DNA of 64,000 bases, from contig CAKQMH010000004.1 of assembly GCA_934254915.1 (NCBI GenBank), positions 28,329 to 92,328 on the forward strand. Reading direction: 5' to 3'. Shown one piece after another: positions 1-7,091 of the stretch. A program made the position numbers and the translations under genes. The notes under the pieces are model-generated. The model did no database searches, had not been told where the DNA came from, and worked only from the letters and a program-made list of their open reading frames with translations. This stretch comes from an uncultured Alphaproteobacteria bacterium (GTDB lineage Bacteria > Pseudomonadota > Alphaproteobacteria > RF32 > CAG-239). The first letter of the stretch is position 1; every line of letters starts with the position of its first letter.

Positions 1-771
1 AACGGTTATGAAAGTCGGATGGCGGAATTACGCAATATTGCGGCTCGTTTTTTAGGGCGCGGCAATGTGGCGGCGTATTTGGAAGTTAAGCAACAAAATG
101 AGCAGCCGACCGTTAAAATAAATGAGGATTTATTGGCGCAGGTTACCCAAACGGCAATTGCGTTGTTTAAGAAAAATGCCGATTGGTTGGATAAACCGTC
201 AGCGAGTGAACTGCTTAATCTTCGCGGCGTGTTGGAATGTGAGGAGAAAACCTTAAGCGAAGAAAATGAAGAATGTTTGTGGCAAAAAATAGCGCAAAGT
301 TTTGCGGAAGTATGCGGACAATTACAAAAAGACCGGCAGGCGGAAGGTGCAAAAATCAAAACGGCTTTAGAGAATATTTTGTCGCAAATTAAAACGACCG
401 TTGATGAAATTGAGCAAATTGCAGTTACATTGCCATTAAAAATGAAAGAAAAGCTAAACGAACAGGTTAAGCAATGGGCAGAAGGGGTTGAAGTCAGTGA
501 AGACAGGCTGGCGCAAGAGTTGGTGTTGTATGTGACCAAAGCTGATATTCGCGAAGAAGTTGATCGTTTGCAGGCTCATATAAAAACAGCACAGAATCTG
601 CTGAATGAAGACGGCGGAGTGGGACGAAGATTGGATTTTTTGTGTCAGGAGCTTAATCGGGAAGCGAACACGACATGTTCCAAGTCGTGTGATATTGAAT
701 TAACAAATCTGGGGATGAAACTGAAAGCCTTAATCGAACAGTTTCGCGAACAGGTACAAAATATTGAGTGA
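1..771 (+). CDS. yicC: YicC-family endoribonuclease, C-terminal part (cut by window edge)
   Basis: The reading frame is open from base 1, so the gene starts upstream of the window; the first in-window Met (base 19) is internal. The C-terminal block matches the YicC/UPF0701 family, recently described as an endoribonuclease: 'ELVLYVTKADIREEVDRL', 'GRRLDFLCQELNREANT' and the ending 'LIEQFREQVQNIE' are its signature. The middle is helical and variable. It lies just ahead of gmk with stop and start regions almost touching, the usual yicC-gmk pairing, so the two are probably cotranscribed. Identity is secure; the N-terminal domain cannot be judged. Confidence 0.93.
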   Translation, partial: NGYESRMAELRNIAARFLGRGNVAAYLEVKQQNEQPTVKINEDLLAQVTQTAIALFKKNADWLDKPSASELLNLRGVLECEEKTLSEENEECLWQKIAQSFAEVCGQLQKDRQAEGAKIKTALENILSQIKTTVDEIEQIAVTLPLKMKEKLNEQVKQWAEGVEVSEDRLAQELVLYVTKADIREEVDRLQAHIKTAQNLLNEDGGVGRRLDFLCQELNREANTTCSKSCDIELTNLGMKLKALIEQFREQVQNIE

Positions 772-779
772 GGTCTGAA

Positions 780-1442
780 ATGGATGAAATTATTGATAGA
801 TTGAAAAAAGTCCGCAAAGGGGCAATGTTTATTATCGAAGCTCCGTCGGGTACAGGTAAAGGTACGGTAGCCAAGGAATTGTTGAAGCGCGACCCGAATA
901 TTAAGTTTTCCGTTTCGGTTACAACCCGCGATCCGCGCCCCGGCGAGGTTGAAGGCGTTGATTATTATTTCGTGACTAATGAACAATATGATGAATTTTT
1001 GGCAAAAGATGCTTTCTATGAGTACGTTGATTCACAATATGGTTCACGCTATGGCACGTTGCGTTCGGAAGTCGACAGCTTTATTAATGTCGGACAGGAC
1101 GTGTTATTTGATATGGATTGGGCCGGCGCAAGGCAAATGCGCAAAAAAGCACCCGATGATGTGGTGACGATTTATTTGCTGCCGCCGTCAATCAAGGAGC
1201 TGCGTTCGCGTTTGGAAAACCGCGGAACGGATTCAAAAGAAGTTATTGAAAAGCGCATGGGAATTATTTTAGACAAGATGAGCCATTGGGATGAATTTGA
1301 TTATGTGATTGTGAACGTAAATTTGGAAGAAACCGTTCTGAAAATTCAAAAAATCATTTCCGGCGAGCGTATGAAACGCGTACGCCAGGTCGGGCTCAAG
1401 GGCTTTGTTAAAGAATTAATAAAAGAAGTCGAACAAAAATAG
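780..1442 (+). CDS. gmk: guanylate kinase
   Basis: Converts GMP to GDP with ATP in the cytosol. The ATG at 780 is preferred over an in-frame GTG at 768 that overlaps the yicC stop, because a GTGAGGT-like ribosome site precedes 780. The product is about 220 residues, the normal length. The P-loop is near residues 19-29 ('APSGTGKGT'), followed by the GMP-binding 'SVTTRDPRPGEVEGVDYYF' block, 'YGT.RSEV' and 'VLFDMDWAGA'. The P-loop reads GTGKGT rather than the common GAGKS/TT, a mild variant that keeps the essential Gly-Lys. The stop directly abuts the stop of the convergent Sel1 gene, with no spacer for a private terminator. Confidence 0.95.
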   Translation: MDEIIDRLKKVRKGAMFIIEAPSGTGKGTVAKELLKRDPNIKFSVSVTTRDPRPGEVEGVDYYFVTNEQYDEFLAKDAFYEYVDSQYGSRYGTLRSEVDSFINVGQDVLFDMDWAGARQMRKKAPDDVVTIYLLPPSIKELRSRLENRGTDSKEVIEKRMGIILDKMSHWDEFDYVIVNVNLEETVLKIQKIISGERMKRVRQVGLKGFVKELIKEVEQK

Positions 1443-2021
1443 TCAGCGGCTAAGACCGTTTAAGCGCCGCCGCTGTTCGGGCGTCATGGATTTGTAGACT
1501 TTTAAGGCATTGTCGGAGGCCTGCGGAACTTGCAAAGCAGCAGCTTTTTGATAAAGCGAAAACGATTGCAGCAAGTCCGGTTTTACACCTACGCCGCGGG
1601 CATACATCCATGCTAAAACTTCAACCGCATGCGGATCGTTTTTAGCGGCGCGGTTGCTGATTTCCTCAAGCTCTAACGGTGTAACCCGATTTTCTTTGAC
1701 GGCCGTCAAAACATCCAACCAGTGCTGACGAGCCTCAAGTTCGGCTTGTTTAAGCTGTTCACGGTTATCAGTCAGTTTGACGGCGGCCGGTATCGGTTCT
1801 TTAAGTTCTTCAGGCTGTTCGGAATTCAGGTTCTTTTTCAGTAATTCCTCTTCTACCAAAATATCCGGAATAGAACGGTTTTTGACGAATAAGGGCAGGT
1901 ATCCGCGATTGTCGGAACGGACGATGTCGCGGTACAATTCATCAAGGCTGGAAGTTTGAGCCCAACCGTCAGCAGCCGAAAAACAGATTAAGAGTAAAGT
2001 CAGTAACGCGTATTTTTTCAT
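1443..2021 (-). CDS. exported Sel1-repeat protein
   Basis: A 192-residue protein with a clear Sec signal peptide (KKYALLTLLLICFSAADGWAQ, probable cleavage after AQ), so it acts in the periplasm or envelope. Near residues 130-165 is one Sel1-like TPR unit ('DPHAVEVLAWMYARGVGV', then 'SFSLYQKAAA'). Sel1 repeats are protein-protein scaffolds; no partner can be named. The stretch before it (about residues 45-110) is charged and helical and I do not recognise it. The ribosome site (AAAGAA) is weak. The gene is convergent with gmk and divergent from cysK. Membership of the Sel1 superfamily is likely; its role is unknown. Confidence 0.75.
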   Translation of the reverse strand: MKKYALLTLLLICFSAADGWAQTSSLDELYRDIVRSDNRGYLPLFVKNRSIPDILVEEELLKKNLNSEQPEELKEPIPAAVKLTDNREQLKQAELEARQHWLDVLTAVKENRVTPLELEEISNRAAKNDPHAVEVLAWMYARGVGVKPDLLQSFSLYQKAAALQVPQASDNALKVYKSMTPEQRRRLNGLSR

Positions 2022-2121
2022 TTCTTTATTGCACTTTTTTTAATTATTGTAATAATACCAAAGACTTGTTATATAGGTCTAGTAGATTTTGTCGCTTATG
2101 AACATAAAACAGGGGAAAAAG

Positions 2122-3051
2122 ATGAAAAAAATTTATGATTCAATTACGGAAATGGTGGGAAAAACGCCATTGGTGCGATTGGCTAAATTGGCAAAAATGC
2201 ATAAATGCAAAGCTGAAATTTTAGGCAAATGTGAATTTTATAATCCTCTGTTTTCGGTTAAAGACCGGGTGGCCTGCCAGATGCTGAAAGAGGCGGAAAA
2301 AGCGGGCGTGGTGGATGGAAACACCATTTTTTTGGAAGCGACGAGCGGCAATACCGGCATTGCTTTAGCAGCGATGTGTGCGGCCAAAGGATATAAGTTG
2401 GTAATCACTATGCCGGAAAATATGTCAAAGGAAAGAATATTGCTGATGCGGCATTTCGGGGCGGAAGTTATTTTAACGCCGGCGGAAGATGGTATGCGCG
2501 GAGCTTTGGCTAAAGCTGATATGCTGGCTGAGAAAAATCCGCATGTCGTAATGTTGCAGCAATTCTGCAACGAGGCGAATCCCAATGCCCATAAATTCAG
2601 TACCAGTATTGAGATTTTGGAAGATACGGGCGGTGATATCGATGTGTTGGTGAGTGCGGTCGGTACGGCCGGAACGTTAACCGGAGTGGCTTCGACCCTA
2701 AAAACCAACAATCCGGATTTATACGTGGTGGCGGTTGAACCCAAAGCCAGTCCGGTGTTGAACGGCGGTGAAGCGGGAAGCCATAAGATTCCGGGTATCG
2801 GCGCCGGATTTGTGCCGCCGTTTTATAATGACAATTTGGTTAATGAGGTGGTCGATGTCAGCGATGAAGATGCTTTGAATACGGCTAAAGAGGCGGCAAA
2901 GGTCGAAGGACTGCCAATCGGTTTATCCGCCGGAGCGGCTTTATGCGCGGCGCTTAAAATCGGAGCGCGTCCGGAGATGAAAAACAAAAACATCGTGGTG
3001 ATTTTGCCGGATGCGGTTGAGCGGTATTTGTCGTTGGGGTATTTTGATTAA
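2122..3051 (+). CDS. cysK: cysteine synthase (O-acetylserine sulfhydrylase)
   Basis: PLP enzyme making L-cysteine from O-acetylserine and sulfide. I chose the ATG at 2122 because AGGGG sits 6-7 bases upstream; the TTG at 2089 and ATG at 2098 would add 8-11 residues with no ribosome site. The protein is 309 residues, typical for the family. Visible motifs are 'TPLVRL' near residue 14, the PLP-lysine block 'NPLFSVKDR' near residue 40, the substrate loop 'TSGNTGIALA' near 70, 'VGTAGTLTGV' near 180 and 'GLSAGAAL' near 270. The sequence 'KCEFYNPLFSVKDR' differs slightly from the usual KLEFFNP-x-SVKDR, but all catalytic positions are present. It stands alone, without cysE nearby. Confidence 0.92.
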   Translation: MKKIYDSITEMVGKTPLVRLAKLAKMHKCKAEILGKCEFYNPLFSVKDRVACQMLKEAEKAGVVDGNTIFLEATSGNTGIALAAMCAAKGYKLVITMPENMSKERILLMRHFGAEVILTPAEDGMRGALAKADMLAEKNPHVVMLQQFCNEANPNAHKFSTSIEILEDTGGDIDVLVSAVGTAGTLTGVASTLKTNNPDLYVVAVEPKASPVLNGGEAGSHKIPGIGAGFVPPFYNDNLVNEVVDVSDEDALNTAKEAAKVEGLPIGLSAGAALCAALKIGARPEMKNKNIVVILPDAVERYLSLGYFD

Positions 3052-3137
3052 GCGGATAAACATAAAAAGCCATTGCCTAAATTTAAATTTATAGCTAAGC
3101 TGACAAAAAAAGTTTTTGACTGTTCTGAAGAAGAAAA

Positions 3138-4244
3138 ATGAAACCAAACTCGATTTTAGGTCGGTATTTGACCAAACAGATTATTTTTAATTTTGCCGCT
3201 GTGTTGCTGATGGTGCTGGGGGTAGTGCTGTTGTTTGAGGTGGTGGAGCTGTTGCGCCGTACTTCCTCGCGTGATGAAATCGGATTTGGTTTTGTGATGC
3301 AGATGGCTGTAACCAAATTGCCCAAGACCATCGAAATGGTATTTCCGTTTGTGATGATGATTGCGGCAATGGTCACGTTTTGGAAAGTCAGCAAAAGTAA
3401 TGAATTTGTGATTATTCGCGCGGCCGGTGTTTCTATTTGGGGGTTTCTGACGCCGGTATTGTGCGCGACTTTTTTAATCGGGGCGATAAATGTTACCATC
3501 GTCAATCCGATAGCCGCGGGTATGTATGATATGTACGAGACATTGGAGTATCGTTTTAAGACGCGTAATCCTAAAGCGGTTTTGTTCTCGGACAAGGGAC
3601 TTTGGATAAGAGAAGCGATTAACGAAAATGAGATTATGGTACTGCAAGCGCAAAGTCTGCGTCAGGAGCAGGAGGATTTATTGTTGCGCAATCTCAGTAT
3701 TATTGAAATGGACAGGCGTTCGCAGCCGGTGCGGCGGTTAGAGGCTTTTGCCGGAATTTTAAAAGACGGATATTTCGAACTGAAAGACGTGCATATTTTT
3801 AAGGCCGGAGAACCTACGGAAACGGTTAACAGTATGGACTATAAGACCGGTTTGACGGCTGATAGGATTAAAGAAAATTTTGCGGCGCCGGAAGCAATTT
3901 CTTTTTGGGATTTGCCGTCAACCATTCGTTTTTATGAAATGTCGGGCTTTTCGGCACAACGGCATAAGTTGAGATATATGACATTGCTGGTTTCGCCGTT
4001 TTTGTTGTGCGCAATGGTATTGGTAGCGGCGGTATTTTCACTGCGCCCCAATAACCGCCGCGGCGGAATTATGGTTTTGATTGTCGGCGGAATTTCAACC
4101 GGTTTTGTGGTTTATTTCTTATCGCAGCTGGTGTATGCGTTCGGGATTAACGGCTATATTCCGGTGGCAATGGCAGTGTGGACGCCGGCTTTGATCGTAT
4201 CAATGATAAGCGTATCGGTTTTGTTGCATTTGGAAGACGGCTAA
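3138..4244 (+). CDS. lptG: LPS export permease of the YjgP/YjgQ family (LptG-like)
   Basis: A 368-residue inner-membrane protein with three N-terminal TM helices (about residues 15-35, 60-85, 100-120), a periplasmic beta-jellyroll segment (about 125-270) and three C-terminal TM helices (about 275-365). This is the layout of LptF/LptG, which with the LptB ATPase extract LPS from the inner membrane. The C-terminal half ('LRYMTLLVSPFLLCAMVLVAA', with 'FSLRPNNRRGG') fits LptG better than LptF. LptF is normally adjacent in proteobacteria but is absent here, so it must lie elsewhere or be missing. A terminator-like hairpin follows 85 bases downstream. Confidence 0.85.
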   Translation: MKPNSILGRYLTKQIIFNFAAVLLMVLGVVLLFEVVELLRRTSSRDEIGFGFVMQMAVTKLPKTIEMVFPFVMMIAAMVTFWKVSKSNEFVIIRAAGVSIWGFLTPVLCATFLIGAINVTIVNPIAAGMYDMYETLEYRFKTRNPKAVLFSDKGLWIREAINENEIMVLQAQSLRQEQEDLLLRNLSIIEMDRRSQPVRRLEAFAGILKDGYFELKDVHIFKAGEPTETVNSMDYKTGLTADRIKENFAAPEAISFWDLPSTIRFYEMSGFSAQRHKLRYMTLLVSPFLLCAMVLVAAVFSLRPNNRRGGIMVLIVGGISTGFVVYFLSQLVYAFGINGYIPVAMAVWTPALIVSMISVSVLLHLEDG

Positions 4245-4328
4245 AAAGAGGCGGAGAGAATTAAAAAAATACTGGATTTTTTATTTTTTTATGCTATAAG
4301 AAAGTTATTCTTTCATAAAATATTTTGG

Positions 4329-4355
4329 AAGTGGGGTCAAAAACCCCGCTTTTTT
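4329..4355 (+). terminator. hairpin plus T-run between lptG and rimP
   Basis: AAGTGGGGT (4329-4337) pairs with ACCCCGCTT (4343-4351) around a short A-rich loop and is followed by a T run to 4355. It has the form of an intrinsic terminator for lptG. It ends only about 5 bases before the rimP ribosome site, so it could also act as an attenuator in the rimP-nusA-infB leader. Confidence 0.7.
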
Positions 4356-4372
4356 GTTAAAAGGAATATAAA

Positions 4373-4876
4373 ATGCAAACAAAACACCCCGTTGAGGATC
4401 TGATTGCTCCGATAATTGATGATTTGGGCTTTGAGGTGGTGCGAATCATGACAATCGGCAATGTTAATCCGACCCTGCAGATTATGATTGAACGTAAAGA
4501 TCGGCAAAATTTGGTGGTTGATGATTGCGCTGCCGTAAGTCGTGCGATTTCGGAAATTTTGGATGAAAAAGATCCGATTAAAGGCGAATATTCGCTGGAA
4601 GTAAGTTCGCCGGGGTTGGATCGGCCGTTGACCAAAGTTGAACATTTTTTGCGCTTTGCCGGATATGAGGCAAAAATTGATACGATGGTGCCGGTTGAGG
4701 GAAGAAAACGTTTTAAAGGTAAAATTATTAAGGTTGATGAACAAAATAATGTTCATTTTGAAATGGACGGCAACACCTATGTGATTCCGTTTGATGATAT
4801 CAGTAAAGCTAAACTTGTTTTAACCGATGAGCTTCTGAATGCATATATGGAAGCGAATCCTGATGTTGAACTGTAA
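4373..4876 (+). CDS. rimP: ribosome maturation factor RimP
   Basis: A 167-residue 30S assembly factor. The N-terminal alpha/beta domain ends with the family hallmark 'YSLEVSSPGLDRPLT' (about residues 80-95), and the C-terminal SH3-like domain contains 'GRKRFKGKI' and 'IPFDDISKAKLV'. An AAGGA ribosome site lies 7 bases before the ATG. It is the first gene of the classic rimP-nusA-ylxR-infB transcription/translation cluster. The short gap to nusA suggests cotranscription. Confidence 0.95.
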   Translation: MQTKHPVEDLIAPIIDDLGFEVVRIMTIGNVNPTLQIMIERKDRQNLVVDDCAAVSRAISEILDEKDPIKGEYSLEVSSPGLDRPLTKVEHFLRFAGYEAKIDTMVPVEGRKRFKGKIIKVDEQNNVHFEMDGNTYVIPFDDISKAKLVLTDELLNAYMEANPDVEL

Positions 4877-4898
4877 TTATAACGATTTGAGGATTATG

Positions 4899-6422
4899 AT
4901 GCAAAATACAGAAAATATGCCCAGACCTGAAATTATTTTGGTTGCCGACACGGTGGCCAGAGAGAAAAATATTGACCGCGAAGATGTGCTGGAAGCAATG
5001 GAAATTGCAATCCAAAAAGCCGGACGTTCCAAATACGGCTTTGAACATGATATCCGCGCACATATCGACCGTAAGAGCGGAGCTATCAGCCTGTCTCGTT
5101 ATCGCGAAGTTGTGGCTAAACCCGAAGATATTGAAAACGAAGTTACACAGCTGACTTTGGATGAGGCTAAAAATTATGACGAAAACATCAAAGTGGGCGA
5201 ATTTGTAATTGATGCGTTGCCGCCGATTGATTTCGGACGTATTGCCGCTCAAACCGCGAAACAGGTTATCGTGCAAAAAGTACGTGATGCCGAACGCAAT
5301 AAGCAGTTTGAAGAATATAAAGAAAAAATCGGCACTATCGTTAATGGTACAGTTAAACGAATCGAATTCGGCAACGCGGTTTTGGATATCGGTAAAACCG
5401 AGGCAATCTTGCGCCGTGATGAAACTATTCCAAGAGAAAAATTGAAAAACGGCGATCGGGTACGGGCATATGTACTGGATGTTCGTCGTGAAAATAAAGG
5501 ACCGCAAATTTTCCTGTCACGTACATGTCCAGAATTTTTGGCAAAGCTGTTTGCGTCCGAAGTGCCGGAAATCTATGACGGAATCGTTAAAATTGTTGCG
5601 GTTGCCCGTGATCCCGGTTCTAAAGCAAAAATCGCGGTTAAGACTGACGACGTAACGGTTGATGCCGTCGGCGCGTGCGTTGGTTTGCGTGGTATTCGCG
5701 TGCAAGCAGTGGTTACTGAACTACAAGGTGAAAAAATCGATATCGTTCCTTATTCGGAAGACAAGGCGCAGTTTATTGTTAGTGCTTTAGCTCCGGCGGA
5801 AGTAACCAAAGTGGTTTTGGATGAAGAAAACAACCGCATTGAAGTTGTCGTTCCGAAAGATCAATTCTCTATTGCCATCGGTCGCCGCGGACAAAATGTT
5901 AAACTCGCATCCCAGTTGGTTGGCAGTGATATTGATATCCTGACCGAAGAGCAGGAACAAGAACGTCGTTCAAATGAAAACAGAGTTCGTTCACAGCGCT
6001 TTATGGAAGCTTTGGTCGTTGATGAAATGATTGCTCATCTCTTGATTGCCGAAGGTTTCTCAACCGTAGACGAAATTGCGATGGTTGACATTAATGAATT
6101 GGCCGAAATTGAGGGCTTTGATGAAGATATTGCCAAAGAACTGCAAAAACGCGCTCGAGATTTTGTGGCCAACCGCAATAAAGAATTTGAAGAAAAAAGC
6201 AAATCTTTGGGGATTGATGAAAAATTGCAAAATGTGGCCGGATTAGATCAGGATATGTTGATTACACTGGCCAAAGCAAATGTCAAAACTATAGATGATT
6301 TGGCTGATTTGGCTACGGATGAACTGATTGAGATTTTGGGTGAAGACGCCATATCGGTTCAAGAAGCCAACAAAATAATTATGGCAGCCCGTGAACATTG
6401 GTTCGAAGGCGAAGAAAAATAA
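4899..6422 (+). CDS. nusA: transcription elongation/termination factor NusA
   Basis: Binds RNA polymerase and nascent RNA, controlling pausing, termination and antitermination. Start at 4899, spaced 5-6 bases from a TTGAGGA ribosome site; the reading frame extends 20 codons further up, into the rimP end, without a ribosome site. Domains in order are the N-terminal RNAP-binding region, S1 ('IGTIVNGTVKRIE', about 130-200), KH1 and KH2 ('GACVGLRGIRVQAVV' near 260, 'FSIAIGRRGQNVKLA' near 325), then two C-terminal helix-hairpin-helix acidic repeats ('MIAHLLIAEGFSTVDEIA' and 'LITLAKANVKTIDDLA', about 380-505). The length (507) is normal for alphaproteobacterial NusA with both acidic repeats. Confidence 0.96.
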   Translation: MQNTENMPRPEIILVADTVAREKNIDREDVLEAMEIAIQKAGRSKYGFEHDIRAHIDRKSGAISLSRYREVVAKPEDIENEVTQLTLDEAKNYDENIKVGEFVIDALPPIDFGRIAAQTAKQVIVQKVRDAERNKQFEEYKEKIGTIVNGTVKRIEFGNAVLDIGKTEAILRRDETIPREKLKNGDRVRAYVLDVRRENKGPQIFLSRTCPEFLAKLFASEVPEIYDGIVKIVAVARDPGSKAKIAVKTDDVTVDAVGACVGLRGIRVQAVVTELQGEKIDIVPYSEDKAQFIVSALAPAEVTKVVLDEENNRIEVVVPKDQFSIAIGRRGQNVKLASQLVGSDIDILTEEQEQERRSNENRVRSQRFMEALVVDEMIAHLLIAEGFSTVDEIAMVDINELAEIEGFDEDIAKELQKRARDFVANRNKEFEEKSKSLGIDEKLQNVAGLDQDMLITLAKANVKTIDDLADLATDELIEILGEDAISVQEANKIIMAAREHWFEGEEK

Positions 6423-6430
6423 GGACAAAC

Positions 6431-6460
6431 GGCGTCTGCTTTCAGCAAAGAGCAGACGCC
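6431..6460 (+). repeat. perfect 10-bp inverted repeat between nusA and ylxR
   Basis: GGCGTCTGCT (6431-6440) and AGCAGACGCC (6451-6460) form a perfect 10-bp stem with a 10-nt loop. No T run follows, so it is not a standard terminator. It may be an RNA processing or stability element inside the nusA-infB message. Confidence 0.7.
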
Positions 6461-6482
6461 ATCAGTTCTTGAGGAACAGGTT

Positions 6483-7055
6483 ATGAAAAAAGATGATGTT
6501 TGGAGAAAATGTATCGTAACTGGCGAAGTGCAGGATAAAAGTAAAATGCTGCGCTTTACGGTAACGCCGGACGGAACGGTTGTTCCTGACTTTAAAAAGA
6601 AATTGTCAGGGCGCGGAATCTATGTTACAAATTCGCAAACGGCATTGAAAACGGCAATTGCCAAAAACTTGTTCGCCAAGGCAGCTAAAGGCAAAGCAAA
6701 AGCTGATGATGAATTGGCAGATTTGGTTGCGGGATTGCTGAAAAAACATGCACTTAATGCGGTTTCATTGGCACGCAAAGCCGGAATTTTACTGACGGGA
6801 ATGGATAAAGTTGTCGATGCACTGCATAAAGGGCAGGTGGCATTTATATTGGAGGCAAGCGATGCCGGTGAAGACGGACATCAAAAAATTGCCTCGGCAG
6901 CAAAGAATTTGGAAATGTTCAGGCTTTTTACAACAGAGGAGTTAGATACGGCATTAAACAAAGTTAACACGGTGCATGCGGCGTTTCTGAAAGGGGAAAT
7001 GTCACATATGGTATATAACGAATTTAATAAATTAGCCGATTTTTTGAATTCATAA
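6483..7055 (+). CDS. YlxR (DUF448) - L7Ae-type fused RNA-binding protein
   Basis: A 190-residue two-domain protein. Residues 1-75 are the YlxR/DUF448 domain ('RKCIVTGE', 'VVPDFKKKLSGRGIYV'). Residues about 85-185 resemble an L7Ae/L30e-like RNA-binding fold ('ALNAVSLARKAGILLTGMDKVVDAL', 'AFILEASDAGEDG'). Elsewhere these are two small neighbouring genes (ylxR and ylxQ); the fusion is common in alphaproteobacteria. YlxR (RnpM) of Firmicutes has been linked to RNase P; whether that applies here is inference. GAGGAACAGG precedes the ATG. Confidence 0.88.
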   Translation: MKKDDVWRKCIVTGEVQDKSKMLRFTVTPDGTVVPDFKKKLSGRGIYVTNSQTALKTAIAKNLFAKAAKGKAKADDELADLVAGLLKKHALNAVSLARKAGILLTGMDKVVDALHKGQVAFILEASDAGEDGHQKIASAAKNLEMFRLFTTEELDTALNKVNTVHAAFLKGEMSHMVYNEFNKLADFLNS

Positions 7056-7091
7056 GCTTTTTAGATTGATTTGAATGGAGAATATTTGAGA

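Noticed and set aside
4809..5507. 232-codon minus-strand frame over nusA
   Set aside because: A shadow of the nusA codon pattern; no homologous features, Phe/Ile-rich composition.
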